NCBI GenBank assembly: GCA_963839285.1
Contig: CAWIUN010000010.1
Location: forward strand, 78,690 to 142,689
Source: DASSSQ01 sp963839285
GTDB lineage: Bacteria > Actinomycetota > Thermoleophilia > Gaiellales > Gaiellaceae
Reading direction: 5' to 3'
DNA: 64,000 nt
Below are positions 1 to 8,007 of this stretch, in pieces (position 1 is the first letter of the stretch; every line of letters starts with the position of its first letter). The position numbers and the translations under genes are program-made. Under the pieces are notes generated by a model. It was not told the DNA's origin. It worked only from the letters and a program-made list of their open reading frames with translations, and searched no databases.

Positions 1-2
1 TG

Positions 3-698
3 TCGGGTTCGTGGCGCTGGTGGGAGCCGGTGCTGCCGCGGCTCGCCGAAGGACACGAGACGCACGCCGTCGACCTGCCGCGCTTCGGCGCCGCGCTCCG
101 GCCCGACGAGACGGCCGAATGGCTCGGCGACTGGGCGGCATCGGCCGGGCTCGAGCGGATCGCGCTCGTCGGCCACTCGCTCGGCGGCGCCGCCGCGGCG
201 CGTCTCGCGGCGCAGCGGCCGGAGCTCGTCGAGCGGCTCGTCCTCGTCTCGGCGGCGGGGATGCCGTCGGGCCGGCGCCTCGCGGGCTACGCGCTGCCGC
301 TCGCGACCGCGCTCCTGACCACGAGACCCGGCTTCCTGGCGCGGCTCGCGGTGGACGCGCTGCGGGCCGGGCCGGAGGCGCTGCTGCGCGGGAGCCTCTA
401 CGCGGCGGGCGCCGACGTCCGCGAGCAGGCGCGGGCGGTGCGGGCGCCGACCCTGCTCGTCTGGGGCGACCGCGACAGCCTCGTCCCGCCCGAGCTCGCG
501 GATGCCTGGCTCGAGGCGATCCCGCAGGCGCGACTCGCCCGGCTGCCCGGCGCCGGGCACGTGCCGATGGTCGAGCGGCCCGCCGAACTGCTCTCAGCGC
601 TGGAGGAATTCCTCGACGAGCCGCGCGACCTCGTCCGCGGCGGCCCAGTGCACCGCGTGCGGGCCGGCCGGGACGACCGCGACCCGCGCGTCCGGTAG
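3..698 (+). CDS. Alpha/beta hydrolase, 5'-truncated by the window edge
   Basis: The frame is open from base 3, so the start lies upstream of the window. The first visible residues (SGSWRWWEPVLPRLA) are the segment after the oxyanion-hole HG of the fold. The nucleophile elbow GHSLGG is clear around 170-187. A late strand ending WGDRDSLVPP supplies the acid Asp and GAGHVP the catalytic His, so the triad is complete. Substrate cannot be told. The conserved fold ends near base 615 (ALEEFLDE); the last ~28 residues are read from DNA that is antisense to the convergent hydrolase at 594-1322 and look like run-on sequence. A stop codon may have been lost. Confidence 0.82.
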   Translation, partial: SGSWRWWEPVLPRLAEGHETHAVDLPRFGAALRPDETAEWLGDWAASAGLERIALVGHSLGGAAAARLAAQRPELVERLVLVSAAGMPSGRRLAGYALPLATALLTTRPGFLARLAVDALRAGPEALLRGSLYAAGADVREQARAVRAPTLLVWGDRDSLVPPELADAWLEAIPQARLARLPGAGHVPMVERPAELLSALEEFLDEPRDLVRGGPVHRVRAGRDDRDPRVR

Positions 699-1322
699 CA
701 GGCGCGCCACGCGCTCGACCCATTCCTGCGGCGCGATCGGGTCACGGCCGCCGCGGACGACGAGCGTCGGCGCCCGCACGGCCGGCAGCTTCCCGGCGAA
801 GGGGTCCGCGAGCGCGAACCGCGCGGTCGCGAGGATCCGCCGCGGCCCCATCCGCAGGTAGTCGCGCGCCTCCGCGAGGTTGAGGCCGACCGGCTCGCGG
901 GTCGCGTCGAGCGCGAGCCGCAGCGCCTGGCGGAGGAGCGTCGGCGCCGCCGGATCCATCGTCGGCCCCACGAGCACGAGCCGCTCGACTCGCCCCGGCT
1001 CGCGCACGGCGAGCTCGACGGCGACCTGGCAGCCGAGCGAGTTCGCGACGAGCGGCGCCCGCTCGATCTCTGCCCGGTCGAGCCACTCGAGCAGCGCGTC
1101 CGCGAGCTGCGGGACTCCGAGCGGCTGCGGCGGCGTGCCGCTCCGGCCGTGGCCCGGCAGGTCGGGCGCCAGCACCGCGTGCGTCCCGGCGAGCCGCCGG
1201 GCGAGCGGCAGCCAGTACCGGCTCGAGACGGCGAGGCCGTGGACGAGGACGAGCGGCGGCCCGGCCCCGCCCGCGCGCGCGTGACCGGGGAGCCCCGCTA
1301 CGCGCTCGCGGCGCGAGCGCAC
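594..1322 (-). CDS. Alpha/beta hydrolase
   Basis: A full-length hydrolase of ~242 residues: LVLVHGLAVSSRYW (oxyanion strand), DLPGHGRSG, the elbow ANSLGCQ (Ser nucleophile), a mobile cap, RGGRDPIAP (acid) and GPHAVHW (His). It ends LVEEFLQR. The frame stays open far upstream, so the start is uncertain; a GTG at 1322 was chosen because it overlaps the end of tag by ~25 bp and leaves a short N-terminus before the first strand. The elbow is ANSLG rather than GxSxG, seen in some 2-hydroxymuconate-type hydrolases. Its 3' end overlaps the convergent hydrolase by 105 bp. Confidence 0.78.
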   Translation of the reverse strand: MRSRRERVAGLPGHARAGGAGPPLVLVHGLAVSSRYWLPLARRLAGTHAVLAPDLPGHGRSGTPPQPLGVPQLADALLEWLDRAEIERAPLVANSLGCQVAVELAVREPGRVERLVLVGPTMDPAAPTLLRQALRLALDATREPVGLNLAEARDYLRMGPRRILATARFALADPFAGKLPAVRAPTLVVRGGRDPIAPQEWVERVARLLPDARVAVVPAGPHAVHWAAADEVARLVEEFLQR

Positions 1323-1876
1323 TCGCGCTCGACCTCCTCGCGCACCCAGCAGTCGGCGAGGTGGTCGTTGACGAGCCCGCAGGCCTGCATCGCCGCGTGG
1401 ACGGTCGTCGGGCCGACGAAGGCGAAGCCCGCCTGCTTGAGCCGCTTCGAGAGCGCCTTCGACTCCGGCGTCGACGCGTGCCAGTCGTCCCACCCGCGCG
1501 GCGCGGGCCCCGGCTCGGGCCGGTGGGCCCAGACGAGCTCGTGCAGCGGCGTCCCCGCCTCGCGGAGCGCGAGCGTCCCGCGCGCGTTCGCGATCGCCGC
1601 CTCGATCTTGCCGCGGTGGCGGACGATGCCCGCGTCGCCGAGCAGCCGCTCGACGTCGCGCTCGCCGAAGCGGGCGACCGCGTCCGGGTCGAAGCCGGCG
1701 AAGGCGGCCCGGAAGTTCTCGCGCTTGCGCAGGATCGTCAGCCAGGAGAGGCCCGACTGGAAGCCCTCGAGGCAGAGCCGCTCGTAGAGGCCGCGCTCGT
1801 CCGCGACCGGCCGGCCCCACTCCTCGTCGTGGTAGGCCTGGTAGAGCGGGTCGGCGCTGTCCCAGCAGCGCTTCAC
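1298..1876 (-). CDS. tag: DNA-3-methyladenine glycosylase I
   Basis: A 192-residue TagA-family glycosylase, the usual length. It excises 3-methyladenine from alkylated DNA. Family landmarks are the N-terminal RCWDSADPLYQAYHDEEWG with its Zn-binding Cys, FQSGLSWLTILRKRENFR (helix-hairpin-helix region), FVGPTTVHAAMQA, and GLVNDHLADCW carrying late His/Cys ligands. The GTG start at 1876 overlaps the Rieske stop by 4 bp (GTGA), which settles the start and suggests translational coupling at the end of the sufS-sufU-Rieske operon. Confidence 0.93.
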   Translation of the reverse strand: MKRCWDSADPLYQAYHDEEWGRPVADERGLYERLCLEGFQSGLSWLTILRKRENFRAAFAGFDPDAVARFGERDVERLLGDAGIVRHRGKIEAAIANARGTLALREAGTPLHELVWAHRPEPGPAPRGWDDWHASTPESKALSKRLKQAGFAFVGPTTVHAAMQACGLVNDHLADCWVREEVERECARAASA

Positions 1877-2193
1877 GCGTCGGGGAGCTCGACCCGCACG
1901 ACGCCGTCCTGCAGCTCGACCGGGAAGACGTCGACCGGCTCGAACGCGGGCAGCGAGAGCGGCCTGCCGCTCTCCAGGTCGAAGCGGGCGCCGTGCCGCG
2001 GGCAGACGACGACGCAGTCCTCGGGCTCCCAGTCGCCCTCGCAGAGCGGCCCGTCGTCGTGGGAGCAGCGGTCCTCGATCGCGCGGTAGACGCCGCCGCA
2101 GTTGTAGACGCCGACGTCGAGGAGGCCGCGCCGGACGATCTTGACCGTCCCGGGCGGCAGCTCGTCGGCCGGGCAGACGTCGAACCAGGCCAC
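1873..2193 (-). CDS. Rieske [2Fe-2S] ferredoxin, SUF-linked
   Basis: A small 106-residue Rieske protein of the non-heme oxygenase ferredoxin type. The cluster ligands are visible as CSH (DRCSHDD) and CPRH (VVVCPRHGARFDL), the C-x-H and C-x-x-H halves of the Rieske motif. No membrane segment is seen, so it is a soluble electron carrier. It lies 3 bp after sufU and overlaps tag by 4 bp. Rieske ferredoxins are frequent in actinobacterial suf operons; the redox partner is unknown. Confidence 0.9.
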   Translation of the reverse strand: MAWFDVCPADELPPGTVKIVRRGLLDVGVYNCGGVYRAIEDRCSHDDGPLCEGDWEPEDCVVVCPRHGARFDLESGRPLSLPAFEPVDVFPVELQDGVVRVELPDA

Positions 2194-2196
2194 GGG

Positions 2197-2622
2197 CTAG
2201 CTGATGTCCAGGTCCGGGATGCCCTCGGGGAGCGGCGTGCCCTTCGCCCGGTGCAGCGCCACCTTCAGCGTCGTCAGGCCGAGCATCGCGCACTTGAGCC
2301 GGATCGGCGTCAGCGGGATGCCGACCTCGTCGAGCAGCTCCTCCTTCGGCAGCGCCGCCACCTGGGCCGCGGTCTTGCCGGTGACCATCTCGGTCAGCAT
2401 CGAGGTCGCCGCCTGGCTGATCGCGCAGCCGCGGCCGGAGAACTTGACCTCGTCGAGGGTCTCGCCGTCCTCGGCGAAGCGCACGTAGACCGAGACCTCG
2501 TCGCCGCAGAGCGGGTTCTCGCCCTCGGCCTCGGCGTCGGCGGGGTCGAGCACCCCGTGCCCGCGCGGGTTCTTGTAGTGGTCGAGGATCACCTCGCGGT
2601 AGAGCTGGTCGAACTCGCTCAT
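2197..2622 (-). CDS. sufU: SufU, Fe-S scaffold / sulfur-transfer protein
   Basis: A 141-residue IscU/NifU-N family protein of the SufU type. It takes sulfur from SufS to the SufBCD scaffold. Visible Cys positions are NPLCGDEVSVY, FSGRGCAISQAATSM and the late RLKCAML, matching the three Zn-binding/acceptor Cys of SufU. The start begins LYREVILDHYKNPRGHG, typical of the family. The ATG at 2622 overlaps the sufS stop by 4 bp (ATGA), so the two are translationally coupled. Confidence 0.95.
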   Translation of the reverse strand: MSEFDQLYREVILDHYKNPRGHGVLDPADAEAEGENPLCGDEVSVYVRFAEDGETLDEVKFSGRGCAISQAATSMLTEMVTGKTAAQVAALPKEELLDEVGIPLTPIRLKCAMLGLTTLKVALHRAKGTPLPEGIPDLDIS

Positions 2623-3863
2623 CCCAGCACCTCGTGCACCTTGTGCAGCCCGTCCGCGAGCCGGTCGATCTCCTCCGGCAGCGTGTAGAGGTAGAAGCTG
2701 GCGCGGTTCGTGGCGACGACGTCGAGCTTCTGCATCAGCGGCTGGCAGCAGTGGTGGCCGCCGCGGATCGCGACGCCCTCGAAGCCGAGCACCTGGCTGA
2801 CGTCGTGCGGGTGGATGCCCTCCAGGTTGAAGGAGACGATGCCCGCGCGCCGCTCGGCAGGAGGCCCGTAGAGCCGGATCCCGGGCACGTCCGCGAGCCG
2901 CTCGAGCGCGTACGCGGTCAGCTCGCGCTCGTGCGCCTCGATCGCCTCGAGCCCGATCCCGGTCAGGTAGTCGATCGCCGCCCCGAGCCCGACGGCCTCG
3001 GCGAGCGGCGAGGTGCCGGCCTCGAACTTGCCGGGCAGCTCGCCCCAGGTCGTCTCCTCGGCGGTGACGCGGCGGATCATGTGGCCGCCGAGCAGGAACG
3101 GCTCCATCCGCTCGAGCAGCTCGGCGCGGCCCCAGAGGAAGCCGATCCCGCTCGGGCCGCAGAGCTTGTGGCCGGAGACGGCGAGGAAGTCGACGCCGAG
3201 CGCCTGCACGTCGACGGCCCGGTGCGGGGCCGCCTGGGCCGCGTCGCAGACCATGATCGCGCCGCGGTCGTGGGCCCAGCCGACGAGCTTCTCGACCGGG
3301 TTGACGGTGCCGAGCGAGTTGGAGACGAGCCCGGCGGCGACGACCTTGACGGTGCCGTCGCCGGCCACCTCGTCGAGCAGGTCGAGCCGCAGCTCCCCCT
3401 GCTCGTCGAGCGGCAGCAGCCGGAAGTCGGCGCCGGTGCGGCGGGCGACGTACTGCCAGGGGACGAAGTTCGAGTGGTGCTCGAGCTCGGTCACGAGCAC
3501 GACGTCGCCCGGGCCGAGCTCGTTCAGGCCCCAGGAGTAGGCGACGAGGTTGAGCGCCTCGGTCGCGTTGCGGACGAAGACGATCTCGCGCGCCTCGGGC
3601 GCGTTCACGAACGCCCGCGTCTGCTCGCGCGCGCCCTCGAGCGCGGCCGTCGCCCGCTCGGCCAGCTCGTAGACGGCGCGGTGGACGTTCGCGTACGAGG
3701 TCTCGTAGAAGCGCGAGATCGCGTCGATCACCTGCCGCGGCTTCTGGGAGCTGTTCGCGGAGTCGAGATAGGCCAGGGGCCTGCCGCCGAAGCGCTGCTC
3801 GAAGATCGGAAAGTCGGCGCGGACGCGGCGTGCGTCCAGCGCAGGCGTGGAGGCAACCGTCAC
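2619..3863 (-). CDS. sufS: SufS, group II cysteine desulfurase
   Basis: A PLP enzyme of 414 residues that removes sulfur from cysteine. It shows FPIFEQRFGGRPLAYLDSA at the N-terminus, the PLP Asp in MVCDAAQAAPH, the Schiff-base Lys in AVSGHKLCGPSGIGFLWG, and the catalytic Cys in AIRGGHHCCQPLMQ. The frame is open upstream; the GTG at 3863 gives the usual length. It is followed by sufU with a 4-bp overlap. sufCBD lie 5 kb upstream on the same strand, separated by the secreted-protein cassette and a methyltransferase, an unusual break in a normally contiguous suf locus. Confidence 0.95.
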   Translation of the reverse strand: MTVASTPALDARRVRADFPIFEQRFGGRPLAYLDSANSSQKPRQVIDAISRFYETSYANVHRAVYELAERATAALEGAREQTRAFVNAPEAREIVFVRNATEALNLVAYSWGLNELGPGDVVLVTELEHHSNFVPWQYVARRTGADFRLLPLDEQGELRLDLLDEVAGDGTVKVVAAGLVSNSLGTVNPVEKLVGWAHDRGAIMVCDAAQAAPHRAVDVQALGVDFLAVSGHKLCGPSGIGFLWGRAELLERMEPFLLGGHMIRRVTAEETTWGELPGKFEAGTSPLAEAVGLGAAIDYLTGIGLEAIEAHERELTAYALERLADVPGIRLYGPPAERRAGIVSFNLEGIHPHDVSQVLGFEGVAIRGGHHCCQPLMQKLDVVATNRASFYLYTLPEEIDRLADGLHKVHEVLG

Positions 3864-3901
3864 GTTCGTAGCGTACCTGCCGTCGTCGCGCAGGCCGCCC
3901 G

Positions 3902-4735
3902 TCAGAACGGCCGCGGCTTCTCGTCGCCCGCGGCGCCGGCGCCGAGCCCGGACTGGTCCTCGATGCGCTCGTCCCGGGCCCCGCGCTCGCGCCGGGCCTC
4001 CTCGGTGGCCTCCTCGGCGCGCTCCGCCTCGTCGGGCTCGTCGGCGCGCGGCTGCTGCTGCTCGTCGCTCATACGGGTGCCGTTCCCGGCGCCGGCGGCC
4101 GGAAAACGCTCGAAGCACTCCGCGCGCCAGATCCGGCCGCCGCGGGTCTCCACGTGCCGGAGCCCCTGCGCGGCCGCGACGGCGCGCATCGCGCCGACCG
4201 GGTGGGCGTAGAGGCGGAACTCCTGCCGCAGGAGCCGCAGGAGCAGGTTGCCGACGAGGACGACCGCGTCGGAGAGCCGCCCGTCGGGAGGATGCGTGAA
4301 GACGAGGGCCCGCCCGGCGCGCCGGGCGGCCGTCCCGACGAGCCGCTCGTAGTCCGGGTAGCAGCAGACGACCCGGCACATGACGACCGCGTCCGCCGGC
4401 TCGAGCTCGAGCGACGTGAAGTCGCCGAAGCGCCGCTCGGCGCGCCCGGCGAGGCCGCGCTCGGCGAGGAGCTCGGCGGCGGCGGCCTCGTACTCGCGCG
4501 AGAGCTCGACGTTGACCGCCCGCGCGGCGCCCGCCTCGAGCAGCTCGACCTGGACGGCGCCGATGCCGCCGCCCGCCTCGAGCACCGTCGCGCCCTCGAC
4601 GCCGGAGCGGCGCAGGAACGAGACCGCCTCGCGCGCGTCGCGGGCGAGTCCGCGCCGCCGGTAGCGGCGAAGGTCGCGGCGGGCGGTGCCGGCGCCGAAG
4701 ATCCGCTCGTAGCCGCCGTGCGAGCAGCAACCCAT
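3902..4735 (-). CDS. Class I SAM-dependent methyltransferase with acidic tail
   Basis: The ATG at 4735 opens with MGCCSHGGYERIFG. The Rossmann core shows motif I ATVLEAGGGIGAVQVELLEAGA, an acidic strand end VNVELSREYEAAAAEL, FGDFTSLELEPADAVVMCRVVCCYPDY (motif IV region), and a late FTHPPDGRLSD. It resembles ubiE/BchM-type small-molecule methyltransferases; the substrate is unknown. From residue ~222 a 56-residue highly charged tail starts at an internal Met (MSDEQQQPRADEPDEAERAE). That Met (ATG at 4072) overlaps a TGA in another frame, so the tail could be a separate small gene if the sequence has an indel here. It sits between the secreted cassette and sufS. Confidence 0.8.
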   Translation of the reverse strand: MGCCSHGGYERIFGAGTARRDLRRYRRRGLARDAREAVSFLRRSGVEGATVLEAGGGIGAVQVELLEAGAARAVNVELSREYEAAAAELLAERGLAGRAERRFGDFTSLELEPADAVVMCRVVCCYPDYERLVGTAARRAGRALVFTHPPDGRLSDAVVLVGNLLLRLLRQEFRLYAHPVGAMRAVAAAQGLRHVETRGGRIWRAECFERFPAAGAGNGTRMSDEQQQPRADEPDEAERAEEATEEARRERGARDERIEDQSGLGAGAAGDEKPRPF

Positions 4736-4767
4736 CAGCCAAGGATACGGCCCGCCCCGAGAACGAG

Positions 4768-4791
4768 CCCGGCGGCCTCTCGGCCGCCGGG
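4768..4791 (-). terminator. Stem-loop terminator after the first secreted-protein gene
   Basis: Perfect 10-bp inverted repeat CCCGGCGGCC / GGCCGCCGGG with a 4-base loop, starting 27 bp beyond the stop at 4819. There is no long U tract, as is common for actinobacterial terminators. It separates the cassette from the methyltransferase transcript. Confidence 0.6.
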
Positions 4792-4818
4792 CGATCGTTC
4801 CCGCGCTGCGAGGGCGCG

Positions 4819-5226
4819 CTAGCTCGTCGCGACGACGGTCAGGTTGTCCGCGGCCGAGACGAGCGGCTCGTTGCCGCTCGTGTAGGTGCACGTGACGTCC
4901 GCGGCGCCGGCCGTGATCGTGCCGACCGAGCAGCCGCCGTCGGCGAAGGTGCCGTCGACGACTCCCGCCTTGACGGTCATGCCTGCCGTGGCCGTGTCGA
5001 TCGAGAACACGAACGACGCGATCTTCGTGCTCGACGCGTCGAGCGTGTAGGTCGGCGAGCCGACGTTGTAGCCGCTGATCGCGCCGGAGCCCGAGCCTGC
5101 GGAACCGCCGGCGTTCGCGAAGGTGTTCGAGGCGGTCAGCGCCCACGCCCCGGCGCCGAAGGCAACCGCGACGAGGAGCAGCGGAAGGCCTCTGACGAGC
5201 CACTTGCTGTGTGTCCGCTTCCTCAT
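4819..5226 (-). CDS. Small secreted protein, paralog A of the SipW cassette
   Basis: 135 residues: basic N-terminus MRKRTHSKWLVRG, hydrophobic LPLLLVAVAFGAGAWAL, then TASNTFANAGG, where ANA is a plausible signal-peptidase site. The mature part (~95 residues) is Gly/Ser/Thr/Val rich and probably all-beta: GSGSGAISGYNVGSPTYTL, ASFVFSI, TVKAGVV, two Cys (GGCSVG and VTCTY) and a closing LTVVATS. It aligns along its length with the products at 7010-7417, 7535-7971 and 8097-8474. No LPXTG or lipobox. The gene layout resembles Bacillus sipW-tasA or camelysin, so a surface fibre or coat subunit is a reasonable inference, but no named family is recognised. AGGAGT precedes the ATG. Confidence 0.78.
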   Translation of the reverse strand: MRKRTHSKWLVRGLPLLLVAVAFGAGAWALTASNTFANAGGSAGSGSGAISGYNVGSPTYTLDASSTKIASFVFSIDTATAGMTVKAGVVDGTFADGGCSVGTITAGAADVTCTYTSGNEPLVSAADNLTVVATS

Positions 5227-5238
5227 GTGTGTGTACTC

Positions 5239-7026
5239 CTAGAGTGCTGAGACGGGTCGGGTACGGCGGAGCTCGCCGGCCTCGACGTGGGCATGGTCAC
5301 TGCTGTGACCGTTGTCGGCCGGATCGGTGACCCGGCTCTCCCCCGATCGGGGGAATCGCGCCGATCGCGACGTGCCGTCGGCGGGAGCCGTCGAGTAGCG
5401 GTACAGGGTGCCGCTCTCCTCGACGAGGTAGACGAAGCCGCCCGGGACGGGCTCCCGCAGCAGCATCCGCTCGTAGTGGTCCGCGATCTGGACGAGGCTC
5501 TCGATCGACTCGACGTCGATGACGCTGCCGGCCGGGACGACGCCGGTCGTGATCGGGATCAGCCAGTCGCCGAACTCCCGCTCGATGCGCGCGTCCTCGC
5601 CGTCACGGAGGCTGCGTCGCGCGGCGAGCGCGAGACCGCCGGCGAGGAGGGCCAGGAGCGCGGCCGCGAGCGCCGCGACCGGGGCGTCGCGGCGCGTCGC
5701 CGCGACCGACCAGGCGCCGAGGCCGAGGCCCATCGCGGCCGGCTCCTCGCGGGTGACGCTGCCGGCGAGCGCCGACGCGAGCGGGTCGGGAGCAGGGCCC
5801 GTGCCGAGCGTCTGCGGCTCGGCGACCGCGATCTGGACGTCGTCGACGGTGAACGGCGCCTGCGGCGCGAACGTCGTCTGCACGGCTGCGCCGCCCACCG
5901 AGCCCGCCAGCTCGACGGTCGGCGCGAGCGTCAGGGTGTAGCTCGACTGGCTGACGCCGGTCAGCTCCTGGAACCGGTCGACGACGCTGCGGACGTCGGC
6001 GAGCTCGACCGTCGCGGCGAGCCTGCCGGAGTCGCCGTGGACGATCCGGGGCCGGACGAGCCGGAGCCGCCGCTGCCAGCCCTGCGGGCTGCTGACGAGC
6101 GCGTCGAGCGACGCCTTCCAGTGCAGGTCGTGCGGCAGCGCCGACGTGACGCGGTAGGCGAACGAGAACGCGATCCGCGGGACGAGCTTGACGAAGATCG
6201 GGTCGCCGGTGCGGAGGCGGCCGCTCGGGTAGACGGCGCTCGGGGAGGTGCGCGCCGCGTAGGAGAACGTCCCGTCGACGGTGTAGGCGCCCGGAACGAG
6301 CACGCTGTCGGTCTCGGCCCGGCCCCGCGCGTCGGCGGCGACGACGCGCTGCGGCCACGGCGACGAGGGCGAGGACGGCCGTGGCGACGGCGAGCGGTGC
6401 GGCGGCGCGCGGCCGGCACGAGCACGCGGCGCGCCGCCGGCGCGGGCTCGCGCTCCGGCACCGGCAGGGACTGCGGCACGGGCCGCGACGGGACTACGGT
6501 CGGAGGCCGCCATCCACTGGGCGGGCACGAGCACGTCGGGCCGCCGGGAACGGCGCCTGCGCCCGGCCGCACCGCGCGCGCCGCCGCCGACGAGCAGCAG
6601 CAGCGCCAGCCCGGCGACGAAGGGGACGTGCCGGGGGTCGGCCGCCCAGCCGAGCGCCAGCCCGACCTTGGGGATCGAGAACCAGTAGGTGCCGATCAGC
6701 TCGTCGGCCGCCGGCCGCGCGGTGTCGACGAAGTCGTTGTTGTCGCCCTTGAAGAGGAAGCGGCCGCCGGCGTCGCCGATGATCCGGTGCATGACCGTCC
6801 GGTCGAGCTCGTCGTTGTGGTAGGCGACGATCTGGCCGACCGCGTAGGCGGGCCGCGTGCGCAGGAAGACGAGGTCGCCCGTGTGGAAGCGCGGCTCCAT
6901 GCTCGTCCCGCGGGTGATCAGCAGGGTCGTGCGGCCGCCGAGGGCGGGCGGGGCAGCGACGTACCACGCGCCGGCGAGGGCGACGAGCGCGGCCAGCGCG
7001 AGCGCGATCCTAGTTCGCAGCGACAA
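5239..7026 (-). CDS. SipW-type signal peptidase I joined to a DUF5305-like membrane protein (frameshifted)
   Basis: N-terminal ~150 residues: a membrane anchor, then TRGTSMEPRFHTGDLVFLR with catalytic Ser, a later VMHRIIGD His and FKGDNND. The Ser/His pair instead of Ser/Lys places it in the ER/SipW class of signal peptidases. A closing membrane segment is VPFVAGLALLLLVGGG. From base ~6350 down to ~5390 a second domain reads VPGAYTVDGTFSYAA ... YRVTSALP ... SSYTLTLAPTVELAG, then a membrane helix AALAAALLALLAGGLAL and a cytosolic segment, which fits DUF5305. Between 6350 and 6560 the conserved reading moves between frames: a membrane helix (APLAVATAVLALVAVAAA) appears only in another frame. 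So this is either one frameshifted fusion or two genes. TTG start at 7026 overlaps the gene before it by 17 bp. Confidence 0.72.
   Translation of the reverse strand: MSLRTRIALALAALVALAGAWYVAAPPALGGRTTLLITRGTSMEPRFHTGDLVFLRTRPAYAVGQIVAYHNDELDRTVMHRIIGDAGGRFLFKGDNNDFVDTARPAADELIGTYWFSIPKVGLALGWAADPRHVPFVAGLALLLLVGGGARGAAGRRRRSRRPDVLVPAQWMAASDRSPVAARAAVPAGAGARARAGGAPRARAGRAPPHRSPSPRPSSPSSPWPQRVVAADARGRAETDSVLVPGAYTVDGTFSYAARTSPSAVYPSGRLRTGDPIFVKLVPRIAFSFAYRVTSALPHDLHWKASLDALVSSPQGWQRRLRLVRPRIVHGDSGRLAATVELADVRSVVDRFQELTGVSQSSYTLTLAPTVELAGSVGGAAVQTTFAPQAPFTVDDVQIAVAEPQTLGTGPAPDPLASALAGSVTREEPAAMGLGLGAWSVAATRRDAPVAALAAALLALLAGGLALAARRSLRDGEDARIEREFGDWLIPITTGVVPAGSVIDVESIESLVQIADHYERMLLREPVPGGFVYLVEESGTLYRYSTAPADGTSRSARFPRSGESRVTDPADNGHSSDHAHVEAGELRRTRPVSAL
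5313..5354 (+). promoter_or_regulatory. Bipartite motif, copy 1
   Basis: TGTCGGC at 5313-5319 and, with its first base 26 bp further on, the perfect palindrome TCCCCCGATCGGGGGA at 5339-5354. The same arrangement, with the same spacing, occurs at 7471 and 8008. This copy lies 87-128 bp upstream of the secreted gene starting at 5226, inside the low-conservation 3' end of the peptidase gene. Confidence 0.65.
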
Positions 7027-7417
7027 CGGTCAGGCTCGTGGCGCTGGCGACGGCAGGCTCGGATCCGGACGAGTACGAGCAGGTGACGGTCGCGGAGCCG
7101 GCGACGATCGCGCCGACCGAGCAGGTGTTCGCGTACACGCCCGCGACGACGCCCGCCTTCACCGTCGTGCTCGCGGTGACGGTCGAGAGGGAGAAGCTGA
7201 ACGACGCCAGCTTGGTCGGGTCGCTGGCGAGCAGCGTGTAGCTCGGCGTCCCGACCGTGTAGCCGCTGACGCTGCCGCTGCCGGAGCCCGCGACACCGCC
7301 CTGGGCGGACGAGAACGTGTTCGTCTGCGTCAGCGCGTAGGCGCCGCCGAAGCAGACGACCAGCAGCAGCGCGACGCCGAGAAGCCTGCTCCGGGTGCGC
7401 CGTGTCCTTCGCCTCAT
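7010..7417 (-). CDS. Small secreted protein, paralog C of the SipW cassette
   Basis: 135 residues with a very basic N-terminus (MRRRTRRTRSRL), hydrophobic LLGVALLLVVCFGGAYAL, then TQTNTFSSAQGG with a likely cleavage after SSA. The mature part carries GSGSGSVSGYTVGTPSYTL, LASFSFSL, TTVKAGVV, two Cys (NTCSVG and VTCSY) and ends LTVVAAN. It is the closest relative of the product at 4819-5226 (same length, same blocks in order). GGAGGAG precedes the ATG at 7417. It overlaps the signal-peptidase gene by 17 bp, so the two are probably co-transcribed and this protein is a likely substrate. Confidence 0.8.
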   Translation of the reverse strand: MRRRTRRTRSRLLGVALLLVVCFGGAYALTQTNTFSSAQGGVAGSGSGSVSGYTVGTPSYTLLASDPTKLASFSFSLSTVTASTTVKAGVVAGVYANTCSVGAIVAGSATVTCSYSSGSEPAVASATSLTVVAAN

Positions 7418-7470
7418 GTCTCCTCCACCGACCGGGTCACGCGGCCGGGAACGGCCGCCGCGCTAGCTGG

Positions 7471-7512
7471 TGTCGGCAGGAGCGGGGATCGGGTCGTCCC
7501 CCGAAAGGGGCA
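7471..7512 (+). promoter_or_regulatory. Bipartite motif, copy 2
   Basis: TGTCGGC at 7471-7477 and TCCCCCGAAAGGGGCA at 7497-7512, with the 26-bp offset seen in the other two copies; the flanks GGTGTCGGCAG and CGGGGAT are shared with copy 3. It lies 54-95 bp upstream of the start at 7417. Confidence 0.65.
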
Positions 7513-7534
7513 TCCGCCGTGCACGCCGAACCGG

Positions 7535-7971
7535 TCAACCGGCGGCGACGACAGTCAGGCGGCGGGCATCGACGACCCTGGGCCCGTCGCCGCCCTGGTA
7601 CCTGCAGGTGATCGTCGCCGACCCCCGCTCGATGGGTCCGATCGCGCAGCGGCGCGTGAAGGTGCGGCGGGCGAGGCCGGCGTGGACGACCGTGCTCGGC
7701 GTCACCGGCCGGAGCGTGAAGCTGACGGAGGCGATCCGGTCGCCGGCGGGCTCGAGGGAGTAGTGCGGCGTCGCGACCGCGTAGCCGGAGACGCTCCCGC
7801 GTGCAGCACGGCCTCGGCGCGCGCGTCGGATCGCGGCCCGAGCGCCGAGCCTCCGAGCGTCGCGCCGAGCGCCGCCGCCGCGACCGCGGCGAACCGCCAC
7901 CTCGAGCGGACGTCCGCCGGCCGAAGGTGCCGGAGCGTGCGTCGTCCGGGAGGTCTGGGAGCTCGTCTCAT
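7535..7971 (-). CDS. Small secreted protein, paralog D (frameshifted)
   Basis: The ATG at 7971 starts MRRAPRPPGRRTLRHLRPADV, with a membrane/signal segment WRFAAVAAAALGATLGGSAL. Near base 7800 the conserved reading moves to another frame and continues GSVSGYAVATPHYSLEPAG, IASVSFTL, TVVHAGLA, two Cys (RRCAIG and ITCRY) and ends LTVVAAG. Both halves match the cassette paralogs, so a single indel restores the gene. Whether the shift is real or a sequence error cannot be decided here. It is divergent from the gene at 8097 and shares the motif at 8008 with it. Confidence 0.68.
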
Positions 7972-8007
7972 CAGCGTGGGGGCCGGCGGGCGCCGGCTCG
8001 AGACGGG

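Noticed and set aside
2634..4211. Long open frame antisense to sufS and the methyltransferase
   Set aside because: High GC leaves stop-poor antisense frames; the translation is Arg/Asp/Val-rich with no motif, and the opposite strand is clearly sufS.
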